Positions 14,261 through 27,660 of a stretch of 64,000 bases of DNA are shown piece by piece. Below the pieces are notes generated by a model. That model had not been told where the DNA came from and did not search any database. It was given only the letters and a program-made list of their open reading frames with translations. A program made the translations under genes and the position numbers. This DNA is from Halocaridina rubra (Eukaryota > Arthropoda > Malacostraca > Decapoda > Atyidae), in contig JAXCGZ010000101.1 in assembly GCA_037179515.1 (NCBI GenBank), positions 1 to 64,000 on the forward strand, in the 5' to 3' direction. The first letter of the stretch is position 1, and each line of letters opens with the position of its first letter.

Positions 14261-14443
14261 TATGATTGTGACACCAGGACTGAAAAAAAAAAAAAATCTG
14301 CACTCATCGGGCCTGGGCACGAAGAAAACAAAAAGAAAGAGAAACAGCGATGGCAAGTGTTGTGACTTGTCAGATGTGAAGGGCCAGTAAAAGATGTGTA
14401 ACGAATATCCAAGAATATTCGGTGGTGCTGTAGGCAGAGAAAA
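14261..14443 (-). repeat. Dispersed repeat A, copy 2
   Basis: Contains GATTGTGACACCAGGAC, GACTTGTCAGATGTGAAGGG and CCAAGAATATTCGGT. The plus orientation ends with an A-rich tract (read here as TTTTATTTATTTT before 14261). Confidence 0.8.
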
Positions 14444-14574
14444 CGAATCGTAACTGAAGGAAGACTCGACATCGAACTGTCCTTAGATCGACAAGAAAAA
14501 ATATGGGGTCTGGGGGGGGGGGGGTACGTGAGAACAATTTATGTCTCAATACCGGTATTTTTTGTTTGTTTGCC

Positions 14575-14760
14575 GTTTCATGTGTTGCTGATTAATCCTT
14601 ATTCGAATTAGGGTTTACACAGTTAGGAGTTGGGGAACTAAAAGCTAGATGTCTCGTGGTGGGCTTGAAAACCGATTAGTCACTTTCTCGCGTCAAGTGT
14701 TTTAATTACTGCTCTACCTCGAGAAATCGTAGAGCCACGAAAACAATTTTCATTCAAGCG
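14575..14760 (-). repeat. tRNA-derived SINE family D, copy
   Basis: Diverged copy in reverse: TTAATCCTTATTCGAATTAG, then AGTTGGGGAACTAAAAGCT, then GTGGGCTTGAAAACC (B-box region) and a degraded tRNA head. Confidence 0.65.
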
Positions 14761-15139
14761 TCTGGTGTCGGTGGAATGTAGGTGCGAAACCACTTCTCTT
14801 TTTATTGGGGGAAGTGGGTTGGGTGAACCGCAGAGGCTGGAACGTGAGTCATCATATATTAATATTCAATAGGAAATAATGGATAGTTTACATACATATA
14901 TTTCTTTTTTAATTAATTGGATCGTTTCTTGTTAGCGTAATTGCGAAGTTGATGGACAATTTGTATTCCCATCTAAAATGTGAGAAAAATATTACAGGGT
15001 TTTGTGAAGGTATTGTAGTTAAAATAATATTCACAAGGCAAATGGATTATGTCTGACTTCGCAGAGTTAAATTAAGAACTGCAGTTAGCTGGAATTTTTT
15101 TTAATACTACTTTAAAAAATACGAAGGGAGATAGTTTTT
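14761..15139. other. Unassigned AT-rich DNA
   Basis: No gene, RNA or recognisable repeat seen on either strand. Confidence 0.5.
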
Positions 15140-15143
15140 GACT

Positions 15144-15216
15144 GAGTGGAGACGACTAGTGAAGAGATGCGACCCCATATGAAAATGGGAATGCAAATAG
15201 AGGAAGAAGAAGAATA
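15144..15216 (+). mobile_element. RTE-like 3' tail
   Basis: Carries GAAGAGATGCGACCCCATAT, then GAAAATGGGAATGCAAATAG and an AGAAGAAG tail. It is nearly identical to 15847-15915 and related to the 3' end at 52013. Confidence 0.8.
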
Positions 15217-15345
15217 ATGTAGTCACCGTGGCTCAAGCGGTAGCGTCCGCGACTCTGAGGAGTCAGGTCGAGGGTTCGAGCCCCGTCACGGTCTGAGGTT
15301 AACAAGGGCATGCAGTCAGGGTAACGATTACATCTGTCAAAAAAA
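15217..15345 (+). repeat. tRNA-derived SINE head
   Basis: GTCACCGTGGCTCAAGCGGT has an A-box-like segment and GGTTCGAGCCC is a good B box. The anticodon arm has only a 4-base loop and the acceptor stem is imperfect, so this is a tRNA-derived repeat, not a working tRNA. It ends in an A8 run. Confidence 0.7.
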
Positions 15346-15915
15346 ATCCTTCGCAAGAAGGCAACCGTTCTAGTCCTTGGTTGTAAATGGAGTCAGTGAC
15401 GTAAAACCGGAACAATATGGATATAATAACCCAGCCTCTGGGTTGCTAGAAATAGCAGCCCAGTGCCGGTCCCAAGCCCGGAAAAATGGGGAGGGTTGGC
15501 GTCAGGAAGGGCATCCGGCTGTAAAACCCTTTTGCCAAAACCCATGGATAGCAGTCGAGAGAATACCGAAGATGGCCAGGGCGTACCCCGCTCATGCGAC
15601 GCACAGAGGAGCCCGACCTCTGTTGAAACTGGACGAGGGTTACCGCATCAATATGGACGGGTGCGGCTAAAGAAGCGAGTCCATACCCTGAGCATTGCTA
15701 CTCTTTAACATCGGTAGCATGACCGGTAGAGGAAGAGAAGTTGCGGATTTGATGGAGAGAAGGAAGATTAACATACTGTGTGTACAAGAGACAAGATGGC
15801 AAGGAAATACAGCTGGGGGAGGAGCAAGTGATGGACCGGAACCAGTGGAGACGACTAGTGAAGAGATGCGACCCCATATGAAAATGGGAACGCAAATAGA
15901 GGAAGAAGAAGAAGA
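15346..15915 (+). mobile_element. RTE-like LINE, internally deleted
   Basis: The 5' leader (CCTTCGCAAGAAGGCAACCG, GTCAGGAAGGGCATCCGGCT, CTCATGCGACGCACAGAGG) is followed by the start of the endonuclease frame near 15715 (MTGRGREVADLMERRK, ILCVQETRWQGN). At about 15835 it jumps straight to the RTE 3' tail (GCGACCCCATATGAAAATGG). Most of the endonuclease and all of the RT are missing. Confidence 0.85.
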
Positions 15916-16027
15916 ATCTCAACAAAGATTATTGTCTATAGAATAAGATCTTCCTAATACAAGATTATTTTGTTGTTTCTTAAAATAACGAAGAATTACA
16001 GGACTTAGGACAAAATCACATGGAGGG

Positions 16028-16242
<215 letters not shown>

Positions 16243-16447
16243 ATTCAGTAAAATTTACAAATATTTTGCATACAAGTAACATCTTAAGTCTAGATACTAA
16301 AATGTATCTTTTTCGATTCCTATAATTCTTCGTGTAATACGGTGAACTGGTTTAGTTATATTCTAATATAAATATTATTTCTAAAAATATTTTTTTTCAA
16401 TTTACTTTCATTACTGTTGAGGACAGTAGTATAATTATTGTTTTCAT

Positions 16448-16687
<240 letters not shown>

Positions 16688-16875
16688 GAGTGTGTGTTTG
16701 AGCTCCATCCCTTGTGTGTTTGAGGCTGTATGAGAAAGCTTTTCATTAGTGTCCATTTTCACCCTCAGATAGGCAAAGACTTCCAGTTTTTCTTATCCGG
16801 AAACGCATATGGTGGCAGAAGCAACGCCCCAAGGCAAGATACACAGGCCAAACAAGCCTATATTCATTTGTGCTA

Positions 16876-16978
<103 letters not shown>

Positions 16979-17112
16979 AAAACATTACTTGAAATGAAAA
17001 AATTTCCTTTACGATATTACTCAAAAAGGATTTCGATAAGCTGCCTGAAATGCTAAGATTTTTTCTTTTTATTTCTTTTCGGGGGTCCTAATTCCCATTA
17101 CTGGGATGGACA

Positions 17113-17299
17113 GAATATTAAGCTATGCTGAATATTCTTGGATATTCATCACACATCTTTTATTATCCCTTCACATCTGACAAGTCATTACACTCTCCAT
17201 CTCTGTTTCTCTTTACTTTATGTATTCTTAGTGCCCAGGGCCGATGAGGGCTGTTTTATTTTATAATTTTTTTTGGCCTGTCCTGGTGTCACAATCATA
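17113..17299 (+). repeat. Dispersed repeat A, copy 3
   Basis: The best preserved plus copy: GAATATTCTTGGATATTCAT, CACATCTGACAAGTCATTAC, CCATCTCTGTTTCTCTTTAC, TGTCACAATCATA, followed by an A-rich tail. Confidence 0.85.
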
Positions 17300-17804
17300 G
17301 AAGAAAAAAGAAAAAGGCACTGTGACTATTCTCTTCTAGGTTCATGTTTTTGCACACAGGAAACTCGTGCCTTTAAAGTAATAACATAAAATTTCCAAAT
17401 ATCCACATTGTGGTCACTTTTAAACACTCGTGTTACTGCTTCAGCAAAGTATCCACACTTTAGGAACGGCAAAATCAGTTCTATAATGCCGCTAAATGAA
17501 TAATGAAGCTTTTTACAGTACTTAGCCTGAAATAAGGCTACGTGATGTTAAAGAAATTGCTGAACCGCGTTCGACCAACCGTTTGACCGTGTAAACCGCC
17601 CTTAAGAATATTGTTGACGGCCACTTCAAATATTTTAAGCATTGGCCTCCTAAAAGTAGCTTTATAATACCAAAGACACGAACCATACACTGGCATACAA
17701 TACACTTAGAATAATTATAAAAGGACCTCAATGTTGCGGTGCGAGAAGTTTCTTAGAACAGGAAAGGCTCTTGAGTACAGTTTGTACAATCGGAGTACTG
17801 TGAT

Positions 17805-17866
17805 TACCTAATTGTGTTTACGGGAAAGAGCCCAAAGCTCGTATCTTCCCGTCTCCTGTATCTTTT
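17805..17866 (-). mobile_element. CR1-like LINE 3' terminus only
   Basis: TTACCTAATTGTGTTTACGG and GGAAAGAGCCCAAAGCTCGT match the last 60 bases of the copy at 61746 in reverse. It joins an unrelated LINE fragment. Confidence 0.8.
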
Positions 17867-18135
17867 TGATCATGTAAAGTACTCTCAACAACATGTCCTA
17901 AATATTTATAATAGGTAACTGCCTCTAAAAAGTCATCCCCAAGTTTGACAATGGGAGGCCAATTTTGTTGAGAAGTCCTTTCTTTATTAATTTTAAGTCT
18001 CTGCTTACCGAAAAATGTGCGCAATGTGGTAAGAAGGACCTCCAATTCAGACTCTGAATGACTAATCACAACAGTGTCATCTGTATATGCAATTATATTC
18101 AATATTGGCAAGCCTATTGTGAAGCCAACGGTCAT
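17867..18135 (-). pseudogene. LINE reverse transcriptase fragment
   Basis: Reads AYTDDTVVISHSESELEVLL (a YTDD variant of the RT FADD box), then KQRLKINKERT and YKYLGHVVES, the usual RT palm-to-thumb order. The family differs from the CR1-like copies. 18136-18400 has no gene. Confidence 0.7.
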
Positions 18136-18399
18136 GGAAACAATCTTACTAAATTATTGAATCTATGGAAAATTTGAATAAAAAGGGAATAGAAAGCCTC
18201 TCTGTAGTAGTAGTAGTAGTAGCAGTAGTAGAAATAGCACTTTGCCAACACTTTAAAGTTATGATTTGTGGTTTTTGAAGTGTTTCAGTCAAACCCTCAG
18301 TGTTTTACGCAGGTAAAACGGAACCATTTCCTATTTAGACGAACGACCATATGGCATAACACGCTGCAACTGACATTGAAAAATAGCTCATGTACCCCC

Positions 18400-19596
<1,197 letters not shown>

Positions 19597-20797
19597 ATGT
19601 ACCTACTTATTATTCTAACCTGAAAATTGTTATTCTATATCTGCTTCAAATTGTCTGCAGTAGTACTGTTGAAAAGTGAAACGAATTTTAATGATAGCAC
19701 TCAACAAGGGCTATTGAAAATATTGTCACAATGATTACTCTTCAAGTACTCTTCAATTATTACACTATATTTTATTATTAATTACTTGCTATGATATTTT
19801 AAATTAATTGCAAATTCTACTAGTATGTTATTTATACATAACCACATAGATTGTAATGTTATCAACTGCAATATGACTGGGAGTGCCCATGTCCCCATGT
19901 ACAGTTATCTGAATAAAAAAAAAAAAAAAAAAGTATTCGTCCCTCTCCCTCAGAGGAGTTTTCTTCTTAGAGATTGGATATTCTAAAGATAAATTACATG
20001 CATTTTAAAAACAAAACACGAACGTTACAGTCCTATTTTTAACGCACATACAATTTTAATATGACGTTTATTTACCCAAAGTAATGCAGTGAATACTTGT
20101 TGCTGTTTTTGCTCTCAGATTACAGACCACTTTTTTTTTTTTTGTCACTGAGAAACAAAGACAAACACGGATGGTTTGTGGTTGTAAAACAACAACAACA
20201 ACAACAATAACAGCCAATATCCGGTGCAACAGTGACACTGTGTACCAGCCAAACTTTTGAGGGAAAAATGTATCTCGCCGAGGCGTAAGAAAAATTATCC
20301 AGTACGGTATTGTTACCTTTGCATAACCACAACTCGGGTGTTCTTATATAAGAAATATCCAGTATAGAGTACATTAGTAAAATACACGTTTGGAATAATA
20401 AATCTGCCAAAGGTATTGAAAAAAACATGAAATGATCATTATTTTAAAGTCGGGCGTGCTTCTATCCCAGCCACAAAGCCGCAAATCGTGGTGCTCTGGT
20501 ATTTGGTGGTGTCACCCTCCCCCAGGCTTAAAATAATAATAATAAATAATAAAATGACTTCAGGTGACAATACTTGGTTGTTTATATGTATATACTTTTT
20601 TCTTTGAGTGAATTTTTTTTTTTATTGTAAACTCACTGCGTGAACCGACCCGCTAGATGTTAGCTAGGTCTTGGGGGTGAACTGGAAAACGTTGTTATTA
20701 CGAATCTGAACGAATTAAGAATAAAAGGAAAGGAATGTCATCTCATCTCCTAAGTTATCATTATAGTTAGTTCCGTTGAAGTACCTTCTTTCACATC

Positions 20798-20800
<3 letters not shown>
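19597..20800. other. Intergenic DNA, no gene seen
   Basis: Low-complexity (A)n near 19915, (T)n near 20130 and (CAA)n near 20190. No coding, RNA or TE signal that I can support. Confidence 0.5.

Positions 20801-20869
<69 letters not shown>
20801..20869. repeat. (AAT)n microsatellite
   Basis: About 23 uninterrupted AAT units. Confidence 0.98.
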
Positions 20870-20872
<3 letters not shown>

Positions 20873-21018
20873 CAGTAAAATTTAAATGCCAGGCATTGAT
20901 AAAAAGAGGTTCATGATTTTTTTTTTTTAAAGCTTCTACCCAAATAAGTTAGGATCAGTCACGTACTAGTATCGGTAACAAGAAGAGCGAATGAAATACA
21001 GAAAATGATAAATAAATC

Positions 21019-21108
<90 letters not shown>

Positions 21109-21187
21109 TGGGGTGTTGAGACTCGTCAGATGTGAAGGGAAAATAATTTGTAATCAATATAAAATAATATTCGGTGTAGATGTAGGA

Positions 21188-21268
<81 letters not shown>
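21019..21268. repeat. Two (GA)n tracts flanking a repeat A fragment
   Basis: (GA)n at 21019-21106 and 21190-21268 enclose a fragment of dispersed repeat A (CTCGTCAGATGTGAAGGGAA, AATATTCGGTGTAG), read in the minus orientation. Confidence 0.93.
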
Positions 21269-21271
<3 letters not shown>

Positions 21272-21316
21272 AAGCTTGGAAGAAAACAAAATATCTATTT
21301 ACCCTTGAATTTTTGT

Positions 21317-21432
21317 ACTACTACTACTACTAATTATAATAATAATAATAATAATAATAAACACTACTACTACTACTAATTATAATAATAATAATAATAA
21401 ACACTACTACTACTACTAATAATAATAATAAT
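21317..21432. repeat. (CTA)n/(AAT)n triplicated block
   Basis: Three copies of a block made of ACTACTACTACTA then AATTATAATAATAAT, each with a slightly different count. Confidence 0.93.
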
Positions 21433-21827
21433 GATAATATTAAACATACCTTTGGTTGCTAAATTGAAGAGCTTTTTGCAAACACAAGCGTTCAGCGTTA
21501 AAGGAAAAATGACACGAAATGGAGAACAAGGTGCCTTATATACTGTAATATTAGGTATACCTCTCTTCCCTCTCCCTTCCATCCCTAAGCCCACCCTGTC
21601 ACCGTTTTCTTATTAAAGTATTGTATAATCTTGTTCTTGTCTGCGAAAGTTACAGAAAAAATTCTTGAATCCCCCCATGATGCAGTTATCTTTATTAGGT
21701 CAGTCTGAGGCGGATTTTAGGTTTGGATTTTATGAGCTCAAAAGGTACCCAATGTTCTCCCTCTTTTCCTCGTTGTCCTTTGTAACATATCACGTAGCTT
21801 ATTCCACAAGTCTGAAAGGAGGGAGTA

Positions 21828-21966
21828 AAGATTAGCAACCCCCAGATTATTAAATAACCCCGTGAGTTGTTAGGTCATCTTAGGTTAAGTTCATGCCTAA
21901 CCTAACCTAATCTAATATAGCTAACCTAACATAACCATTTAAGGGTCATTTAAGTTTTACTTGATC
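21828..21966. repeat. Foldback MITE F, copy 2
   Basis: Shares GTAAAGAT, TTAAATAACCCCGTGA, a GGTTAAGTTCATGCCTAACC centre and a decayed right arm with the copy at 12660. Confidence 0.6.
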
Positions 21967-22429
21967 CATCTGTAATTAATTACATCAAATATAATTACAA
22001 CCAACAGTTTAAGAACACTTATAATATACAATTGTGTAAGTGTATTCTCAAGCAAACTGCCCAGGTAAATTTTTTTTCTTTCTCGCCTAGTGTTGCTTGA
22101 GGATATTTGCTGAGTATCACAGACATATCCAACACTCTTGATCCGATAGATTCATTTTGTTGGTGTACGCGGATAAATACCATCCATAGTGCATTTCGAA
22201 GATTAGCCATTTCTGGGTACTGGATGTACGGTTTTAATGCCTACAGACATATGAAAGATTCCAAACCTGGCATCATGCATGGAATCCAAGCTAGACTCTG
22301 CAAGCAAATTCTCTCTCTCTCTACAACACACACACACACACACACTCCCGAGTGTGTGTGGGTGTGTCAATAACAGAAAATCAAGGATTTAGAGGCAATG
22401 GTTATAAGCCTTGATGAAAAATTCAGAAT

Positions 22430-23378
22430 ATGGATACAGAAATGAAAGAGAATGAAACACTCAGAGAGAAAATAAGACTTTTGGGGGAAGCAAATAAAGC
22501 ACAAGGGCAGGAGAGAAAGGAACTAGAAAAACGAATAAAGAAACTAGAAGGGGAAAAGAGTGAACTAGAAACCAGAATTTCTAAACAAGAAGATAAAAAC
22601 AAACAGATGAACGACAACCTAAATGAATTAGATGTTAGCTCACTGCTCTCTTCTGAGAGAGACGAGATTGCAGCTTGGAATGTCCAAATTAAAGAAAATA
22701 TTGAACAGTTTAGAAAAAAGTTCCAGGAGTTGAATTTGGAACATGATGCCATGAAAACTTCCTTTGCTGAGGCACTAAAGGGGAATGTGGCAGTAAAAGA
22801 GGCTGTAAAGGTGGTGGCACTGGAAAACATACAAACAGTTGACTATAAAGAGACAGTAATCAGAAAAAATGAAAGACGTTGTGATGGAAAGGGCAAATCC
22901 AATGAACAAACAGGCCCTTGATAAAGAGAAGACAGTGGTAATCTCAGGCATAAGCGAATCCCAGGAGCCAACATGGCAGGGGAGACTGGAAGAAAATAAA
23001 GCTAGGGTTGTAGACCTGATAAGAAAGCTTGGAGTAGTTTGTGGTCCTGAGGATATTGTAAACATTCACCAACTAGGCAAACATTCGAGGGAAGGAAAGC
23101 CGAGACCAACAAAAGTAACCTTTCAGAGAGGGGAAACATGTTGGGATATATTGTTGAGAAAACAAAGTCTAAAAGACCTTCAAGAATTCAAAGAAGTGTT
23201 CATTAGACGATACAGAACACAGGAAGAAATGGGAAAGATCAAAAACTTGTTGCAAGAGGTAAGGTTAAATGAGGAAAGAAATGAAGAAGAGAAGAAAAAT
23301 TTTCATTTCAGAGTTCTTCCAGACAAAGGGGAGATAAAGAAGATAATGACAGAAGATCAGGGGATGGGGCATCATTAA
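22430..23378 (+). pseudogene. CR1-like ORF1, frameshifted
   Basis: The N-terminal half is a long charged coiled coil (RKELEKRIKKLEGEKSELET, then NKQMNDNLNELDV). The C-terminal half is a basic domain (VNIHQLGKHSREGKPRPTKV, FHFRVLPDKGEIKK), fitting an RNA-binding ORF1 protein of the LINE particle. An extra A near 22862 shifts the frame within the word KETVIEKMKD that is intact in other copies. It ends at a TAA two bases before the ORF2 reading starts. Confidence 0.85.
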
Positions 23379-23380
23379 GA

Positions 23381-26189
23381 TTGTTATACACAAATGCTGA
23401 TGGATTAGCTGCTAAGGCAGTAGAATTAAAAGATAGGATTCACTACAGTAAGGCAGATATAGTAGCAATTACAGAGACTAAGTTGAGTGAGGACATAAAC
23501 AATGTCACAGTTTTTCCTAAGGGCTTCAGAATATTAAGGGTTGAAAGATCTGAGAGGACTGGTGGAGGGATAGCACTGCTCATAAGTGAAAGGATTCAAG
23601 TTGAAGAAATAAACTTGGCTATAGAAAATGAGTTCAAGGAATTTCTTGTTGCTCGCTTAAATACTGGGTCAGAGAGCATTATAATAACTGTTGTATATAA
23701 CCCACCAAGGAACCAAAATAGGCTAGAAGTTTATGAGGAGAGTCATATAGGTACTATTGAAGTCATAAACTCAGTTGTTAACATGGCACGGGAGAGAAAA
23801 TGTAGGATTTTGATTATGGGAGATTTTAATCATAAAGAGATAGATTGGATAAATCTTGACCCACACAGTGGTGAGGACTCATTCGGGGCAAGATTCCTAG
23901 ATTGTGTACAAGGGAATTTCCTACACCAACATGTAATGGAACCAACGAGGGCCAGGGGTGGGAATGAGCCATCACTACTTGATCTAGTGTTCACAGATAA
24001 TGTGTTGGATATTGAAACAATTGAGTATGAACCACCAATTGGAAAGAGTGACCACTGTGTGTTGTTGATGGAGTATATCATTGAAGATATTCTTCCTGAG
24101 AGTAGAGGCACTGAGGATATGAGGAGGAACTATCCGAAAGGAGATTACATCAAAATGAATGAGCTTTTTGCAGTTATTGACTGGAGAACCTTATTTTACA
24201 ACAAATCTGTACAAGAAATGTATGACATATTTTGTGAGAAATATGGAAAGATAGTATATTGCTGCATACCTTTCACCAAAGTAGGTGTTATTCATGCCAG
24301 AGAGAAATGGTTCGATAACGAGTGTAAAAGAGCTAAGGAGTGGAGAGACAAATGCTGGAAAAGGTATAGGAGGAGAAAAAACATAAATGCCTGGCAAACC
24401 TACAAAAGAGCAAGAAATGACTACCTAAGTAAAAGAAGAGGCAGAGAGAGACTATGAGAGGGACATCACCAGGAAGACTAAAGAAAATCCCAAGCTTTTC
24501 CACAGCTTTATCACAGGAAAACTGAAGGTAAAAGAACAGGTTTTAAGGCTTAAGAGAGAGGATGGAAGCATCACTGAGACGGATGAAGAGATCTGCAAAG
24601 AATTGAACAAGGAGTTTCATTCAGTATTTACGGTAGAAAATACCCCACCCCCTCAGATTGCAGAGATAGAAGCTCAAGGGCTGGTATTAGAGAATCATAA
24701 CCTTACAGCCACAGAGGTATGCAAGGCGCTGATGGAGTTAGATGTTCATAAAGCTACAGGTCCTGATGACATATCCCCTCATGTACTTAAAAAATGCGCA
24801 AACTCAATATCAGTGGCATTAAGTATCATATTTAAAAAGTCACTGGAGTCAGGGGAGATTCCAAGATGCTGGAAACAAGCAAACGTGATACCTATCTTCA
24901 AAAAGGGAATGAGGGACACGGCTCTGAACTATAGACCAGTTTCCTTGACCAGCATAGTTTGCAAAGTTATGGAGAAACTACTAAGGAAACATATCTCTCT
25001 TCACTTGGAATCCTTCAACTTTTTGTCAGTGAGGCAACATGGCTTCAGAGAAGGTAGATCAACAGTAATAAACTTATTAGAATTTTATGATGAGGTAAGC
25101 CGAATCTTACAGGAAAGAGAGGGCTGGGCAGATTGCATATTCCTAGACTTCCAGAAAGCATTTGACACTGTTTCACATGGGAGACTTATTAGAAAGCTGC
25201 AAGCAATGGCTAGAATAGGTGGAAATGTCTTGGAATGGATAAAAACTTACTTAGAAGGAAGGGAACAGAGGGTTAGAGTAAGACACTCAGTGTCTGAATG
25301 GAGAAGAGTTAGTAGTGGAGTTCCACAGGGTTCAGTTTTAAGGCCACTTTTGTTCCTTGTATATGTAAATGATCTACCAGAGGCTGTAAATTCATTCATG
25401 AATATGTTTGCAGATGATGCAAAGATTGTGAAGAGAGCAAGAAACGAGAACAATGGTAGAGAACTTCAGGAAGATCTAAATAGTCTGCATGAGTGGTCAG
25501 AAAAGTGGCTAATGAAATTCAATACTTCAAAATATAAGGTAATGAGAATGGGTACAAGTGCAAGAAGGCCCAAGCTTGACTACTTGGTGGCAGGAGTACA
25601 ACTTCAAGAGACAGAGATTGAGAGAGATCTAGGAGTAAACATACTGGCAGATTAGTCTCCAGAAATACATATAAATGGCATAGTAAGGGCAGCATATGCT
25701 TTCTTAGCAAATATAAGGGTAGTCTTCAGGCACATGGACAAGGAAAGTTCTGAAATATTTATGTAACCTGTGTGAGGCCAAATCTTGAATATGCAGCCCA
25801 CTTTTGGAATCCGCACATAGCCAAGTTTGAAAAAGTTCAAAGACATGCCACGAAACTGGTGCCAGAAGCAAGCAATCTCAGTTATAATGAGAGGCTGAGG
25901 GAATTATACTTACTATCACTCAAAGCTAGAAGATTGAGGGGGGATATAGTGACAGTCTTTAAATTCCTTTATGGTTATGATAGAGTGAATAGGGATCGAT
26001 ATTTTGATATGGCTGGCTCTAGAAGTAGAGGTCATAGTTTGAAGCTTCATAAGAAAACTTCTTTGCAGGATGTAGGGAAGTACTTTTTTTAGTGTAAGAG
26101 TACCTGATAATTGGAATTCGCTAAGCGAGGAGGTAGTTAATGCTAACTCAGTCCATAGTTTTAAGGAGAGGTATGGTAAGTATCACTAA
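23381..26189 (+). pseudogene. CR1-like ORF2 (endonuclease-RT), broken
   Basis: The endonuclease runs 23381-24457 with TETKLSE, MGDFNHKEIDW and GKSDHCVLL. A shift near 24437 interrupts it. The RT runs 24600-25655 with LDFQKAFDTVSH, SGVPQGSVLRPLLFL (Gly to Arg in the usual VLGP) and MFADDAKIV. A TAG at 25653 replaces the Leu codon after LAD. Further shifts lie near 25746 and 26092. The frame uses a TTG at 23381 and has no ATG at its start, as in the intact copy. Confidence 0.88.
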
Positions 26190-26284
26190 GTACAAAATGG
26201 AACTGATTAGGAGACGGGAAGATACGAGCTTTGGGCTCTTTCCCGTAACCACATTAGGTAGTCATAATTAGTAATCACAAAGGC

Positions 26285-27169
26285 AAAACATCAAAATGAA
26301 ACCATCTATGTCCCTAACCCCGCCATCCAGTGGTTGGGGGAAGGGTGGTAGAGGATCTCCAGGTGTTGTAGGAGGAGGAGTAGCTCTTAGAAGCCTGAAA
26401 CAAACAGTCAAGTAACCTGAGACCCTTGTAAATAGCCTGAATGACAAAATTCGGAATATGGTTAGCCAAATAAAAATAGAATGAAACACTTAGAGAGGTA
26501 ATAAGACCTTTGAAGGAAGCAAATAAGGCACAAGGGCAAGGGAGAAAGGAACTATAAAAACGAATAAAGAAACTGGATGGAGAAATGAGTGAACTCGAAA
26601 CTAAAGTTTCTAAACAAAAAGACAACAACAAACAATTATATGACAACCAGAATGAATTAAATGTTAGTTCATTGCTCTCTTCCGAGAGAGACGAGATTGC
26701 AGCTTGAATACCCAGATAAAGGAAAACACTGAATTGTTTAGAAAAGAGTTTCAGGAGCTGAATACAGAACATGATGCCATGACAACTTCCTTAGCAGATG
26801 CAGTAAAGGGGAACGTGGCATTAAAAGAGGCTGTGAGGGTGGTGGTACTGGAAAACGTACAAATGGTTGAATATAAAGGATTAATAGAAAAAATGAAAGA
26901 TTTTGTGATGGAAAGGTCTGATCCTCTTATTATACAGGCACTTGATAAAGAGAAGAGAGTGGTAATCTCAGGTATAAGTGTTTCCCAGGAGCCAACATGG
27001 CATGGAAGACTTGGACAAAATAAAACTAAGGTTTTAGAACTGATAAAGAAGCGTGGCGTAGTATGTGGTCTGAAGAAAATTGTAAACATTCACCAACTTG
27101 GTGAATATTCTAGGAAGGGAAAGGAAAGACCAATGAAAGTAACCTTAGAGAGAGGGGATACATGTGGTG
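26285..27169 (+). pseudogene. CR1-like LINE, copy C2 (ORF1 only)
   Basis: It carries a more 5' part of ORF1 than any other copy: an ATG at 26296 reads MKPSMSLTPPSSGWGKGGRG, then SPGVVGGGVALRSLKQTV and a stop. The coiled coil and VNIHQLGEYSRKGKERPMKV follow with several stops. It is cut at 27169 by the LTR of a Gypsy element. Confidence 0.85.
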
Positions 27170-27648
27170 TGATATAGTCGCCAATTGTAATAGGTTGGGT
27201 ATTCTGGTTCCCTTGCATTATGGGTTAAATAGGTTACCTGTATGGGCAACAACCGGAGTATGAACACAGCGGTATTAGGTTAAGATATGTACAGTAATTA
27301 GCTAGAACTGGCTAGATAAGCTAGAACTAACCGGTCATTATATACCTGATTTACCGTATATATATCATCACAATATATCTATAATATATATTACTTAGCG
27401 GCATTAGAAATAGGGTTAGGGTTAAGTTAGTGACGGTAGGATAATGGAAAATGATAGGAAATATGCAGGAAATGCCTGGAGCAATTTGCAAGTGTCCTAG
27501 GACATCTCTCAGAGTTGGTGGGAGAAGATAATTCTTCTGCTCACTAGAATTAGATTAGAATAGGCATATTGCTTCTCCACAAAACATGTAATGTAGATCT
27601 TAACTTAGAATTAGTATAAACTATGTACAATATTACCACTCCATTACA
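27170..27648 (-). repeat. Gypsy 3' LTR (complete)
   Basis: 479 bases starting TGATATAG and ending ATTACA as read on the plus strand, so it has TG..CA ends. Residues 27170-27525 align with the inner part of the other LTR. GGGTTAGGGTTAAG near 27415 resembles a telomere motif but is part of the LTR in both copies. Confidence 0.88.
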
Positions 27649-27660
27649 CCCTTCCTCCCT
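27649..27660 (-). promoter_or_regulatory. Gypsy polypurine tract
   Basis: AGGGAGGAAGGG on the minus strand lies directly against the 3' LTR, the standard plus-strand primer position. Confidence 0.75.

Larger units (their letters stand above)
22376..26270 (+). mobile_element. CR1-like LINE, copy C1
   Basis: Both ORFs and the 3' end are recognisable and collinear with the better copy at 58324. The 5' end is truncated just after a (CA)n tract. The 3' end carries ACGAGCTTTGGGCTCTTTCC and ATTAGGTAGTCAT. The next copy of the same family starts immediately downstream in the same orientation. Confidence 0.9.

Noticed and set aside
15225..15300. A functional tRNA gene
   Set aside because: The B box is good, but the anticodon stem has a 4-base loop and the acceptor stem is mismatched. 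An A run and RTE sequence follow, as in a SINE.
22423..22830. Ser/Phe-rich minus-strand frame
   Set aside because: It is the antisense of the charged CR1-like ORF1 coiled coil; the same shadow appears opposite the other copies.
27410..27430. TTAGGG-like repeats suggesting a telomere
   Set aside because: Only two units, repeated at the same place in the other LTR, so they are part of the Gypsy LTR. The GGTTAGGTTAG at 12718 belongs to a foldback MITE.
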